DNA of 64,000 nt, taken from assembly GCA_963573385.1 (NCBI GenBank), contig CAUYLG010033061.1, forward strand, positions 1 to 64,000, given 5' to 3'. A program made the translations under genes and the position numbers. Numbering within the stretch: position 1 is the stretch's first letter; the number at the start of each line of letters is the position of its first letter. This DNA is from Cacajao melanocephalus. Its lineage: Eukaryota; Chordata; Mammalia; Primates; Pitheciidae. The notes beneath the pieces were generated by a model, which saw only the letters and a list, made by a program, of their open reading frames with translations, was not told the DNA's origin and did no database searches. Positions 26,932-39,918 of this stretch are shown piece after piece.

Positions 26932-27080
26932 GTGGTGACCCCAGCCACTCGGGAGTCCCCTCTGCGGACAGAGGGAGCACCCCGGCACGCCGCAGACCCC
27001 TCCCGCCCTGCATGCAAAAGCGGTCCCCCGCCCTGTGCATGCCTCGGCGGGCCCCTAGGGACCCCAGGCGAGCCCCCTGC

Positions 27081-27754
27081 TGCACACGAAGCTAGCCAGA
27101 GCGGCGAAGGCCCCCTCCTGCAGCGGGAGACAAATCCACCCACCTTCCCTCCCCGAGCCCCCTCCCCAACCTGCCCGGATACCTTGCATTCCCCTCCCCC
27201 ACACTAGGAAACAGATTTCCTACCTTCACCCCCCTATGGAAACAGCCCTTCCACCCCAGCATCCTTCTCCTCCCTCTACAGAGCCTCCTTGGTGGACCCC
27301 ACCCCAGCTGACAGGTGGGGCAGGGCACCTGAAATGAGCCCGGAGGGGCCCCAGGCTGCCATGCAGCCTGGCAGCAGCTGGAGGGTTTTAGGTTTCTATA
27401 GCCTGAGGCTCTCCCTGGCCGGGCAGATCAGGAGGCCTGCCCACCCCTCCACCCTGAGCCCCAGCCCTGTCCTCTGGGTATGCAAGCACCATGGGAAGGG
27501 GAGGAGATGCCTTGGGCAGGGCTCTGCAGAGGGGCCACAGGGTCTGGCCTTGGCTTTCTGCAGTCACCACAATGAGTCCTTTGTGAGGTCCAGCTGCCTC
27601 ATGGTCTAGGTTGCACGGGGCATTCTGGAAGTCTGTGGTGGGGAAGGGGTCTCCACCAGAGGTTCCCTTGAGGTGTGGAGCCCCAGGGAATGTCCTGGCT
27701 TGAGGCAGCCACACCTGGTGTCTGGCTGAGAGAAGAGCGGGGCTTTAATGCAGG
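27081..27754. other. Proximal intron, unique
   Basis: GC-rich sequence trailing off from the island. No repeat recognised. The antisense and sense frames here reflect high GC with few stops. Confidence 0.5.
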
Positions 27755-27990
27755 GAGGAGCTGGATTCAAATCCTGGCTCTGTTCTTTCTACTGAACAGC
27801 TCAGTGGATTCTAGAAGTTAGGGGCAAAGGCTCTGGGTTCAGAACTTCCTGTCACTGCTCAGCTGACTGACCTCAGCAAGTCCCTGAGCGCTCTCAGTTT
27901 CACCACCTGCAAATTGGGGCTAAAAATAAGGTTTCTGTTTGTGACGACTGAGTGTGTGAAACACCCTTAACAGAGCCTGGCGTGATTTAG
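27755..27990 (+). repeat. MIR SINE, diverged
   Basis: gctggattcaaatcctggct, then gctgactgacctcagcaagt, then tcagtttcaccacctgcaaa is MIR order. An apparent internal duplication near 27800-27840 suggests two copies. Confidence 0.65.
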
Positions 27991-28539
27991 AGCCCAGAAG
28001 TAGGACATTAGTGTATGAAGGGTTTTCCTCATGCATAAAATAGTGATTCAGACGCCTGTGTCACAGGAGGTATTTTTACCTCTCCTCTTACATGTAAAGT
28101 CAGGGTAAAGTGACAGCCTACCCAGAGAGAAAGGTCCTTAGCCTGCCATGACCCCCAGGGCATTGGATATGGCTTTAGACCCAAACAGTTCACCAGCCTT
28201 GGACCTCTTGATTGGCTGACGTGGTTTTCCAGCCTGCCCTGGCCACTGATACCAGCTAGCAAATGTTTGCTGGCTTCTTGCACCTGCAGGGCAGCCCTGT
28301 GGCTGGCAAACCCAGGCAGTTTTGAACAAGGAAAGCCCCTCTGATGGAATTCAAGGCCAGTCCTAATACCATCAGTTAACTGGGCCATAAGAGCTGTGGT
28401 CAGCACATCAATTCCTGGTTCCACAAAGTCTCCCCTTTCCCAAGCCGACCATAAAGATTCCTGCCCCCCTCATCCGCCCTGGTGTGATTCAGTAGGTTCC
28501 GGTGATTTTGAGCTTGTTGGGAAAATTGCTGCTTTTGAT
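27991..28539. other. Intron, no repeat recognised
   Basis: Unique-looking sequence with no exon evidence. Confidence 0.45.
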
Positions 28540-28665
28540 CTTTTAATCCTTTCTCCCTGCACCTCACCCTTCCATCTTACAGAAGAGGAAATGAGGCTCC
28601 AGGGATGAGGGCCTTATCTTGGACTTCACGGGTGCTAAATGGGAAGGGTGGACTTGGGTCTCAGG
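28540..28665 (-). repeat. MIR SINE fragment
   Basis: ttacagaagaggaaatgagg followed by a diverged accessory part. Confidence 0.55.
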
Positions 28666-29334
28666 TCACACATGGCTCCCAACCTTGTGCTCCTTGAATT
28701 GGTGGTTTAGGGAGCAGGTAAGGGAAGTAAGGAAAATGAGTGAGGCCAGCTCTAGCCTTTGGCCTTGAAGGGCCCTGTATCAGGCATTGATATTTAAAGA
28801 GAGAAACACTCAGCTCTGAGAAGCTAGCTAGTCTGGGGCTCCCTTGTCGTACTTCAGGTCCCTGAGTGCCCAGGTGCCAGGGGTCCCAGATTTTTTTTTT
28901 TTTTCCTCCCACTTCCCTGGAAGGTCCCAGCTTAACTAGGCAATACCTCCAGGGCTTGGGCTCACCGCGGAATGGTGAGAATGGATTCAGTGCTTCACAT
29001 TTGCACCTTGGAGGATGAGCTGTTTGGGCCCAGCAAACGTGCACTCTTTAAGCTCTGTGAACTACAAGGCTCCATGACCTGGGTTCTACAGAAGGTTCTA
29101 CCATCCCCATGCGCCTTCCTCCTCTTCGGTGTGCATTCATCAAGGATTCATCAAGTGTCAGCTCCATGCTCAGCCCTCTGCCACAGGCCCCACCGTGGGG
29201 AGGTGGGTGGCGTGTAGCCCAGCTTTCTTCGCATTCTGAGAGGAGAAGGGAGGAGGGCTTGATGGGTCCCAGGAGTGGGGATGTGCATGAACTGGCACGC
29301 AAGGGGCATCTACCACTGTACACACACTTTGGGG
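28666..29334. other. Intron, no gene seen
   Basis: Unique sequence. Possible short L2/MIR-like relic at 29126-29180 (gtgtgcattcatcaaggatt). A T11-type run lies at 28890-28905. Confidence 0.45.
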
Positions 29335-29500
29335 TGCGGACATCTATTCCCTTGTCACTTGAGAGAGGGAGTTTTAATCTTCATTTTAAATCGAAGGAGA
29401 GGGGAGCTCCACCGAGTGGAAGCTGTTTGCTCTGACCATGCAGTGCCTGAGCTGGTGGAGCTGGGATTTGAACTCGGGCTTTTAGCTCCAAAGCCTTAGA
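29335..29500 (-). repeat. MIR SINE fragment
   Basis: The distal part gagctgggatttgaactcgg is the reverse of the MIR tRNA-related head. The core is diverged. Confidence 0.6.
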
Positions 29501-29734
29501 TCTGGGAGAAATGGGAGAGCTTGGAGGGGCCCACCATCCTGTTAGCTCTTTTAAGAATTGTGGGGAGTGGAGAGGGTTATACCATTAGACCTCCTCCACC
29601 AGTTCAAGGCCAGGGAGAAAACCAGTCTTCCTGCTCATGTTGCTCTTCTAAAAGTCAGAAGCAGGAAAAATAGCGTGCTCTTGCCCTTCCCTACGGATAC
29701 TTTAATTTTCTTACTGCCTGTAGAGCTGGCGCAG

Positions 29735-29835
29735 GTTAGCTCTGTGTTCTGTCTGTGAAATGGGAATGAGTAGAGTACCCACTGAAGTAGAACAGTCGAG
29801 GGATGAGACAGAGTGGGCAAAGCATTTAGACACAG
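29735..29835 (+). repeat. MIR SINE fragment
   Basis: ttctgtctgtgaaatgggaa is the MIR core end. Short. Confidence 0.5.
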
Positions 29836-29934
29836 AGAAAGCGCCTTATCCGTTTTGGCCGCTCTATTTATTTGTGTCGTTTTATTTAAGCACCCATCAT
29901 CTCCTAACACACGATATAATTCACCTAATTATCA

Positions 29935-30065
29935 TGCTGCTTCTCTCTCCCTCCCGTTGAGCTCCTGAGGGCAAGAAGTGTTTATCTGGCTTCTTCAAGT
30001 TTGCATCTCCAGCACCTAGAACTGTGCTTGAGCCAAACTCGATCCTTGGAAGTGCGTCTTGAAAT
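29935..30065 (+). repeat. L2 LINE 3' fragment
   Basis: gagctcctgagggcaagaag, then catctccagcacctagaact, is the conserved L2 3' end. Confidence 0.75.
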
Positions 30066-30534
30066 CTGTCAAGGAAGCCACAGATATGGCGTGACTTGAT
30101 ATGCCAGCTTCAGTGGGAAGATTATCAGCCCTTAGTGGAGAGATCTTCCCTCTCCACCCTTGAATCTGCCCTTACTAGATTGTTTTTGGGGTTAGGGAAA
30201 GAGGCAGAATGCAGGGGAAGGTGGCTGAGGTTTCAATGATTTATTGTGTTTGCTTTGCTCTTGTTAAATTGTTTCGCTAATGGCTGGATGTTGCAGTTGT
30301 GGAACTGGGCTTGTGACCCACATCCGTGTGTGTTGTTCCCAGTTCCGGCTGGCCTGGGGCCAGTAGCACCTGCTGCCTCCTGCTCACCAGCCCAGGGTGG
30401 GTGAGCAGGGAAGATAACAGCATCCGGCAGGCCTGCACTCAGGCCCAGTGGTGCCTGAGCACTGCCTTCCGGAGGTGCAGGTGGCTGCTGTCCCACAGTG
30501 ACAGCCCCCACATTGAAACCCCAAGGCCTGGGGT

Positions 30535-30690
30535 GTGCTGCTGCACTGCCACTGACCAGATGTGCCCTGGGACCATTGACTTCCTGTCTCAGAGCCTCCG
30601 TTTCTTCATTTTAAGGAGAGAACATAACCTTCACTGCCTCACCTGGTCGAGTAGATGTAGGGGCAAGTGCGACGTCCCTGAAATGCAGGA
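30535..30690 (+). repeat. MIR SINE fragment
   Basis: gccactgaccagatgtgccc followed by ctcagagcctccgtttcttc is MIR. Confidence 0.65.
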
Positions 30691-30739
30691 TCGGGTCCAT
30701 AATTTGTGGGGCCCCGTGCAAAATGAAAATGTGGAGTCC

Positions 30740-31097
<358 letters not shown>

Positions 31098-31341
31098 TCA
31101 GCCAAGCAAGGACCCCTCTGACTGTGTGATCCTGTGTGCCTGCACAGGTCATGGGCCCTCATGGGGCTGGCCTCTAGCACTTTTCACTCTGACCTTCCAC
31201 GTGGTCTCTCCCCATTTAGGATACCCCAGACCTCCTCAGGATGCTCTAGTGAGCTTTCCAAAGTTGACCTGATATTTTCATGTCCTGATCTCAGCTTTCA
31301 AATGAGTCTCATTGCTCTGAGGATTCAGTCTGAATTCCTTT

Positions 31342-31475
31342 TTTAAAAACAATTATATAGAGATGGGGTCTCACTATGTTGGCCAGGTTGCTCTTGAACT
31401 CCTGGCCTCAAGTAATCCTTCTTCTTTGGCCTCCCAAAGTGCTAGGATTACAGGCATGAGCCACTGCACCTGGCC
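31342..31475 (-). mobile_element. Left-monomer-only Alu
   Basis: Reverse copy of the first arm only, ending at an A/T-rich linker. Flanks cagtctgaattcctt (31326) and cagtcttaattcctt (31476) are its target duplication. Confidence 0.8.
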
Positions 31476-31706
31476 CAGTCTTAATTCCTTAGGCCCCATT
31501 AAGGAATGGGACCCTGCTAGCCCCATCAGTCCCTACACCAAGCTAAGTCCCAGCCACCACAGGGGCCTCTGAGCACAGAGTTAACATTCAACAGGCAGTA
31601 GCTCACATGAATGCCTGTATCTACCCTGCTCTTTTCTTCCAGAAAGAATTCCAGGAAGCTGACAAGAACATATACTTTTCAGCAAGTTTTTAAAAACATA
31701 AATAAA

Positions 31707-31997
<291 letters not shown>

Positions 31998-32034
<37 letters not shown>
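31998..32034. repeat. (CA)18 microsatellite
   Basis: Uninterrupted CA dinucleotides grown from the Alu tail; likely polymorphic. Confidence 0.95.
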
Positions 32035-32038
<4 letters not shown>

Positions 32039-32109
32039 GGCTTAAAAATCAGGGCAAAAGAAAATAAAATTTAGCCCAGAGAGAAAATTATGTGAAAAAG
32101 CCAGTATTT

Positions 32110-32330
32110 CGTGTTTATTGAACATTTGCTAGTGCCAGGCACTGCTGTAGGGATCTTACTGGATCAGCCCATTGAATTCCCCCACAGTCCCACAAGCGAG
32201 GCACTGTTGTCACCCCACTTCACAGATGAGCCAGTGGAGGTGCAGCGGAGTTGGAAACACGGTGGTTCCTCTTCCTGGAGCTGGGATTGGAACACTGCCA
32301 TTTGGCACCAGAGCGCCGCTGTGTCCTGTG
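32110..32330 (-). repeat. MIR SINE, near full length
   Basis: tgctagtgccaggcactgct, ccacttcacagatgagccag and ggagctgggattggaacact occur in reverse-MIR order. Confidence 0.8.
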
Positions 32331-33134
32331 GGCTTCACTCTAAAGCTTTCTCTTTTCCATTCATTAAATTCAGAGAGAACTGAGACCTCTTCTAATTGGA
32401 TTCATTGGATTTCTCTTCGCTAATCCTCACCCAACAGTGCTCATTAAGAAGCTTAAAACCATCAACTTTTTCCCCCCAGACTCATGTTGCCTGACCCCTG
32501 ATTCTGAAATGGTCTTTAACTAAAGACCCCCACACCAGCTAATGGCATCATCCTCAAGGAGCTCAGGTTTCCCATGCTGACCTCTGGGGGGTTTCCAGCT
32601 TAGAGCATCATGTTTACCTGCTCACCGGGACAGAGAGTGAGATGGAATGTGCTCCTCCCAAGGCAGTTTGGATTCCTGACTGTGGTGCCATCGTAGCTGG
32701 AGACAGGGCTTTAGCCAGCTGTGTCCTGGTTAAGTTGCATTCCCCATCTGGTAATCCTTTCATATTTTATTGGGAGTTACTCCTAACCAGTTTTCATCAG
32801 GCATGGGAGAGACAGGCAGGGTATGAAGAGGGCGTTTGGGGTGAGGCTTACCCAGTACATCTAAATTAGGGAGCCTCAACCCTGATTGTACATTAAAGTC
32901 TGTCATGTGATTCTAATGCACAGCCAAGACTGAGAAGGACTGAATTGGGAGAACCAGTGGCAAGCAAGACTGAGTGCACCAGGGAAGCCAGGTCAGGTGT
33001 CGGCAGAGAGCCTTGCAGGGGGAGGCTGGGGCGTGGAGTTCCAGTCCTACTGTCACTCCTGCATGACCTTTAGCAAATCTGTTACTCTGCCAGTAAAGTG
33101 GACAGTAAGGGGCCTTACCTGTCTACTACATCCT
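32331..33134. other. Intron with short hAT-like relic
   Basis: At about 32870-32950, gagcctcaaccctgattgta then ttctaatgcacagccaagac resembles the ends of a small hAT element brought together by deletion. A short MIR-like piece lies at 33055-33115. No exon. Confidence 0.45.
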
Positions 33135-33275
33135 TGCTCTTCAGAGTGCAGTCTGAGGTGGCAGCTTTGGTGGTACCTCAGAGCTTGTTGGAAATGGAGA
33201 ATCTCAATGCCCACCTGGAATCTGAATCTGTATTTTAACAAGATCCCTAGGCGATTCATGTATTCATTAAAATGT
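33135..33275 (+). mobile_element. MER3-like hAT DNA transposon fragment
   Basis: cctcagagcttgttggaaat followed by ctgtattttaacaagatccc is the layout of a MER3/Charlie-type non-autonomous element. Family assignment uncertain. Confidence 0.55.
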
Positions 33276-34209
33276 GTAAAGCCCTGGTCTGTATGATTGA
33301 TCTGACTCAGTGTCCTCTAGTCTGTGTCCCACCATGCCACACTGGCTGCCTCATTTAGGAGTCTGAAGAGTCCTGTTCTGAACAAACCAGAGTCATTTTG
33401 TTCAGCCCAGCATTTGCCACATGTGTAGTCACAGATGCCCTGTCATTTATGGAGCCGCTAGTACCATTTCTCAAAACATAGTTTGGGAAGCACAGCCCTG
33501 ATTGATCCTTTAAGGAAGTGGCAATTAGCCTAATTGTCTGTTGTCAACTTTTAGGTCTATTAACCTAATGACATTGGTTGTATATGTGGGAAAAGTACAG
33601 GACAGGAAAAAACCTGCAACACTGACTCTATTTGTTTAAAAAAAAAAAATTCTTGACCCACGGGAGAGGTGGGGTGAACTCAGGGTTCTCCTTACAGCCA
33701 AGAGCCAGGGGACATGTGGGGTCCTTTACAGATACCTCCTCTCCCTCTGAGTGGGCATGATCCTTCCTGTTTTGTGTCCAGGAAAACCGACCCTCAGAAA
33801 TGCTGGGTCACAGCTGGTGCATCAGACAGCATAATCCCCATGCCCTTGACCACCAGCCTTCCTCCTGGCACCTGCCAGGCAGCACAGCTACACAGGAAGG
33901 AAGATCTGCTTGAAATAGACAAACTGTTCTGTTTCTCCAAAAGGTGAAAACCCTATTCAAGATGAGTGGCCTGGCTGTAATGACAATTAGTATAGTCAGA
34001 GGACCTGGATGTCCCTGATGTACTGGGGACTGGCGATGTGGTAGCCCCTCCATACATTAGATTTCCTTTGTCAGATTCTGCTCTGGGTCTTGAATCTCTT
34101 TGGAGGAGGAGCAGAAGTAATGCTTATCTTATTAGTAATATCTAACGACCCGTAAGCTTCTAATGTCCTGAGCACTGGGCTAGGCATGTCATTGGACTTA
34201 AAAAATCTC
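33276..34209. other. Intron, unique
   Basis: No exon. The tccctagg-type hAT end and poly-A at 33638-33650 are the only simple features. Confidence 0.45.
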
Positions 34210-34453
34210 ACTGGCCTTACAGCAGATACAATGATTCATGATTTATTTTCTTTGTTTTACTTTTAAAGTTAGCATATAATAAAATTGTGTGTGTTTATGC
34301 ACTCTTCTGTGAAATTTAAGATTTGTGTATCATGTAACCACCACCAGCATCCAGATACAGAGCAGCTCCATCTCCGTCACCCCTCAAATCTCACGCTATC
34401 ACTTATAGTCACACTGTTAATTCCGTTATTTTTTGTGTGGTAAGAATACCTTC

Positions 34454-34682
34454 ACGAGGTCAGGAGTTCAAGACCAGCCTGGCCAAGATGGTGAAACCCC
34501 ATCTCTACTAAAAATACACAAATTAGCCAGGCGTAGTGGCGGGCACCTGTAATCCCAGCTACTCGGGAGGCTGAGGCAGAGGCAGAGAATTGCTTGAACC
34601 CAGGAGGCGGAGGTTGCAGTGAGCTGAGATCACACCACTGCACTCCAGCCTGGGTGACAGAGTGAAACTCCGTATCAATCAA
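34454..34682 (+). mobile_element. Alu, 5'-truncated
   Basis: Starts at cacgaggtcaggagttcaag, ends in a (CAAT)n-like tail. Confidence 0.88.
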
Positions 34683-34885
34683 TCAATGCATCCATCCTAA
34701 CAGCAGAGCACCCTCAACACATTTTAAAGTACACAATGCAGCATTGTGAACTCTAGGCATCAGGTTATACAGCAGACCCCTAGAACATATTCATCCTGCA
34801 TTACCCTTTATACCTGCTTAACAATCCCCATTTCCCCCACCTCCCAGCCACAACCACCATTTTACTTTCTGCTTCTGTGTGCTTG

Positions 34886-35070
34886 CCTTTTTTTTTCTTT
34901 TTTTGGAAACAGCCTCACTTCTGTCACCCATGCTGGAGTGCAGTGGTGCCATCTCTGTGAATTGTTCAACCAGTTCTCCTGCCTCAGCCTCCCAGGTAGC
35001 GGGGATTACAGGCATGTACCATCACGCCCAGCTAATTTTGTATTTTTAGTGGAGATGGGGTTTCGACATA
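34886..35070 (-). mobile_element. Alu fragment
   Basis: T-rich tail at 34888, right-arm sequence to gatggggtttcga. The rest of the left arm is missing and there is an internal deletion near 34960. Confidence 0.8.
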
Positions 35071-35684
35071 TTTGCGTCTTTTAGATACTTCACGTAAGTG
35101 GAATCATACAGTATTTGTCTTTCTGGGTCTGCTGTATTTCACATAATGTAATAGCCACCAGGTTCATCAGTGTTGTCACAAATGACAGAATTTCCTTCTT
35201 TTTTAAGGCTGAGTAATATTTCATGGTGTATATATACCACATTTTCTTTATTAATTTACCGCTAATAGACATTTAGGTTGTTTCCACGTCTTGGCAATTA
35301 TGAATAACGCTGCAGTGAGCATGGGAGTGCAGATGTCTCTGAGATCCTGATTTCATTTCTTTTGAATAAATACCCAAAAGTGGGATTGCTGGATCCTGTG
35401 CTAGCTCTATTTTTAATTTTTTGAGAAATCTTCATACTGTTTTCCACAGTGGCTGCACTATTTTACCTTCCCACCAACGGTGTGCAACGGTTCCCTCTCT
35501 TCACATCTTGCCAACATGTCTTGTTTTTCTGGTTATAGCCATCCTAACATGTATGAAGTGCTATTTCATTGTGATTTTTCTTTGCATTTCCCTGATGATT
35601 AGGATTTCAAGCATCTTTTCAAAATCTTGGCCATTTGTGTGTCTTATTTTGAGAAATGTCCATTCACATTTTTTGTGCTTTTTA

Positions 35685-36108
<424 letters not shown>

Positions 36109-36249
36109 TTATTTGTTTGCCACTGAGTTTAAGCAGTTGCTTATATAGTCTGGATATTAACCCCTTATCAGGTACATGGTTTGCAGATGTTTTCTTCCAT
36201 TCTGTAGTTGCCTTTTCAGTCTGTTGTTTTCTTTATTAATTCAGTTTTT

Positions 36250-36350
36250 AAAATGGGAAGCCAAGGCACAGAGCTGGAATGGGAATGGCCCAGGACACAC
36301 GGCTGGTGAAGTGGGGGGTTGGGGTCCCAGAGCCTGGCACCTCACACGGT
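36250..36350 (-). repeat. MIR SINE fragment
   Basis: aaatgggaagccaaggcaca, then aggacacacggctggtgaag, follows reverse-MIR order. Confidence 0.55.
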
Positions 36351-36734
36351 GCTACCCTGCCTTGCTGGTTCTTCTCCTTGTTGCCTGTCATTATTGCTCA
36401 CTAGATCTTCCCTCCCCTCCTGCTTTCACACCAGCAGTCACCAACATGCAGAATTTACCTAAAGTATCTTTTGAGAACTTTGGGGAACGCTGGTGATATT
36501 TGAGGTGTTTTGATGTCTTGCTGGGTCTAAGAATATGTTTGTGGTATGCAATAAATGTCTCCAAGTCTCCAGGGGAAAATGGTTTGTGGTGGTCCAACCC
36601 TGGCCACCTTTCCAAATGGTCTTCTACCTTGCAAACCCCTCTGGGGACTGACCACAGGTCCCCTGGGGAACTCTGTCAAGTGCCCTTGGAACCGACCCTC
36701 ACATTGCACTCATGCAGCAGAGCTTTCTGGATTG
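36351..36734. other. Intron, no gene seen
   Basis: Unique. Reading frames at 36500-36884 overlap the MIR that follows and are not supported. Confidence 0.4.
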
Positions 36735-36875
36735 AAATCCCTTCCTCAGTGTTTACCAGCGGTGGGGCCCGGGACAAGACACATTGCCTCTGCAAGCCTC
36801 AGTTTTCCTCATCAGCAGATTGGGATGCTCATACTTTCTTTGCAGGGGTTTTGTGAGGGTGAGATGAGTTCATGT
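36735..36875 (+). repeat. MIR SINE fragment
   Basis: ggcccgggacaagacacatt, then cctcagttttcctcatcagc, then ggttttgtgagggtgagatg, is MIR. Confidence 0.7.
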
Positions 36876-37749
36876 GGAATGTGAGGCAAGCGTACTTGGA
36901 GGCAGGATAATGTTTCCCTTTTCTCTGCCTTTCCTGGTGGCATAGTCTGTGCATCTCACTAAGCACTAAAAGATTTCAGCAGTGGGTCATCATCTGGTAG
37001 GTGGACATGGTAAAACCAGGGCCTCCGAGGATTGCAGGACACAGATGCAATCACATGGGAACACTCGGGTGCCCCCAGGTATCAGCAGGTACCTCAGTAG
37101 ATGATTGGGCAAGATGTGGGCCATGGCTACCTGGAGCGCAAGGCTCTATAGGGAAGGGGCAGCTGTCATGCAGCTCTGTTGCTTACTGCCTACAGATGCC
37201 TTGATTTTTCAAGAGACAATGAAAATCTGATAAATTATGTGAAAATGGTTGGCCACTGATCCCAATTCTGTTAAACACCAAACAAATCCTTCTGAGGGCT
37301 GACGATCGCCTGTGACAGGCAGGGTGCTGCCTCTGTGTTGCACATGGCAGTGTGACCAGAACAAGCTCAGAGTGGGCAGGACTCTGGGCTCCTGGGAGGT
37401 AGCCTGGTAGGCATGAACTTGAGGCTGGAGGCGGAGGAGTGAGGGCCCCACAAGCTAATTGCTTTGGGCACAGGCAGCCAGTGGGCCCCATCCCATACTC
37501 AGCAACCCCCTACCCTGGGCCTGGTCCCAGGACCTTGATTCCTTCAGGTGTCAGCTGGGGCTCCCCTCCTCTGATGGTGCAGGAATGGCACCACGGGGCC
37601 CTGCCACTGGACCTGCTGTCCTCTTTGGCGGTCCTAGGGCTGGCCCAGATTCCTTTGGAGTGACACACCCTTTCTGCAGACCCTTCAACACCTTCAGCCC
37701 TCTGGGGTGTCTTTCAGGTGACTTCCCAGGGCTATGTTGTAACAACAGT
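36876..37749. other. Intron, no gene seen
   Basis: Unique sequence without recognised repeats; no supportable exon. Confidence 0.45.
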
Positions 37750-37950
37750 AGTACCCCCAATAGCCACTATGTATCGAGTGCTAGACTAAAGGCTTTCCTT
37801 GGATTCCCTCAGTCCATCCTCAAGTCAGGTAGGAGCCATTTCCCATTCCCATTTCCCTGAGGTGGAAGCAGAGACGTAGAGGGGGTACAGGACTTGGGCA
37901 AGGTCACACAAACAGCTGGTGACGCAGCTAAGTCCCAAGTGCCTGTCTCT
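37750..37950 (-). repeat. MIR SINE
   Basis: gccactatgtatcgagtgct, then cttgggcaaggtcacacaaa, then gctggtgacgcagctaagtc. Near full length. Confidence 0.75.
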
Positions 37951-38163
37951 GTGCCGAAGCTGGCTTTCTTAGCCAGTTTCATGCCCTGGGAGGGGAGTGT
38001 TATTGCCTTGATTTTCTTGAGGCCACTCCATGGATCCCCCAGTGTCAGCTGTCATCTACTCCGTTGTGTTCACAGTCTGTTGCCTTGGGGAGAACACACT
38101 GTAGAAGTGGAAGCCTTAGGGGGCCCTGGTTGCTGGAGAGGAGGCTGGGCTTGGTGACCATTT

Positions 38164-38186
38164 CCTACCAGGCCTGGCCTGGTAGG
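38164..38186. repeat. Perfect palindrome, 11-bp arms
   Basis: CCTACCAGGCC, one T, then GGCCTGGTAGG. It sits 10 bases before a locally duplicated segment. Confidence 0.9.
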
Positions 38187-38195
38187 CCCATGATG

Positions 38196-38276
38196 TTGAT
38201 AGTCATGATCTCATTTCACCCTCATGACACACCTGCAGGATAGGAGGAGCCGTCTTGGCTCAGAGTTGGGAGAGGG
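38196..38276 (-). repeat. MIR-derived segment, duplicate copy 1
   Basis: About 78 bases starting gatagtcatgatctcatttc match 39838-39918 with six differences and no gaps, far too similar for independent MIR copies. Confidence 0.8.
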
Positions 38277-38609
38277 AGCCCTGCGCATCTGTGGGCAGGA
38301 GATTATGCTGAGCCCCTGCTGAGGGGGCTGTGAGGGGGTACAGCACTTCCTGTGGGCAGCAGGCAGGGCTGGTCATCTTGCTGGAGGACACTCTGGCCAG
38401 TCTCCAGGGCCCCTGTCCACAGACCAGGAGCAGGCCAGGCAGCAGAGTCATCTGTTGGTGGAACACATTGATTGAGGGCCTGTGTGCAGGTATTCTAGAA
38501 GCTGGGGACATAGCACTGAGCCAAACAGACAACCCCTGCCCTGCAACTCATGATATAAAATTCATGAATTCATGTATTCATTCTGGTATTTTGCGTCTCT
38601 CTCTCTTAA

Positions 38610-39660
<1,051 letters not shown>

Positions 39661-39837
39661 GTGCAATGCTACGTGACATAACAGTGCCTTTTTCTTCGCT
39701 GTCTATCCAGGACACCCAGCACTGGGCACGTTGACTCACTTCTGAGCCCCATAGCGTAAGATCGGGCGGGAGAAGGAGCTTGTAAGAACCCATTGTCCTC
39801 CCTGCCCTGCCCCTTGTGCCAGGCTGATGTCAGGTGG

Positions 39838-39918
39838 CTGATAGTCATGATCTCATTTCACCCTCATTACACACCTGCAGGGTAGGAGCAGCTATCTTTG
39901 CTCAGAGTTGGGAGAGGG
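39838..39918 (-). repeat. MIR-derived segment, duplicate copy 2
   Basis: Partner of 38196-38276. Similarity fades into shared ctgagcccc phrases about 50 bases further on. Confidence 0.8.

Larger units (their letters stand above)
26640..27080 (+). promoter_or_regulatory. ERGIC1: CpG-island promoter of ERGIC1
   Basis: This is the only CpG-dense stretch in the window, with GC content that rises sharply from about 26640 and peaks at 26690-26910. It has no TATA box and contains a CCAAT box, several GC boxes, an ETS/E2F-like acttcccgg (26748-26756) next to a CRE half-site cgtca (26744-26748), and three tandem GCGAGTG heptamers (26766-26786). The coding start lies near its downstream end. Such islands usually drive broad transcription from dispersed start sites; the exact start site cannot be read from sequence. 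Confidence 0.88.

Noticed and set aside
26687..27085. Antisense frames in the CpG island as a divergent gene
   Set aside because: High GC lowers stop frequency in all frames. No recognisable protein or splice structure is seen, although a divergent non-coding transcript cannot be excluded.
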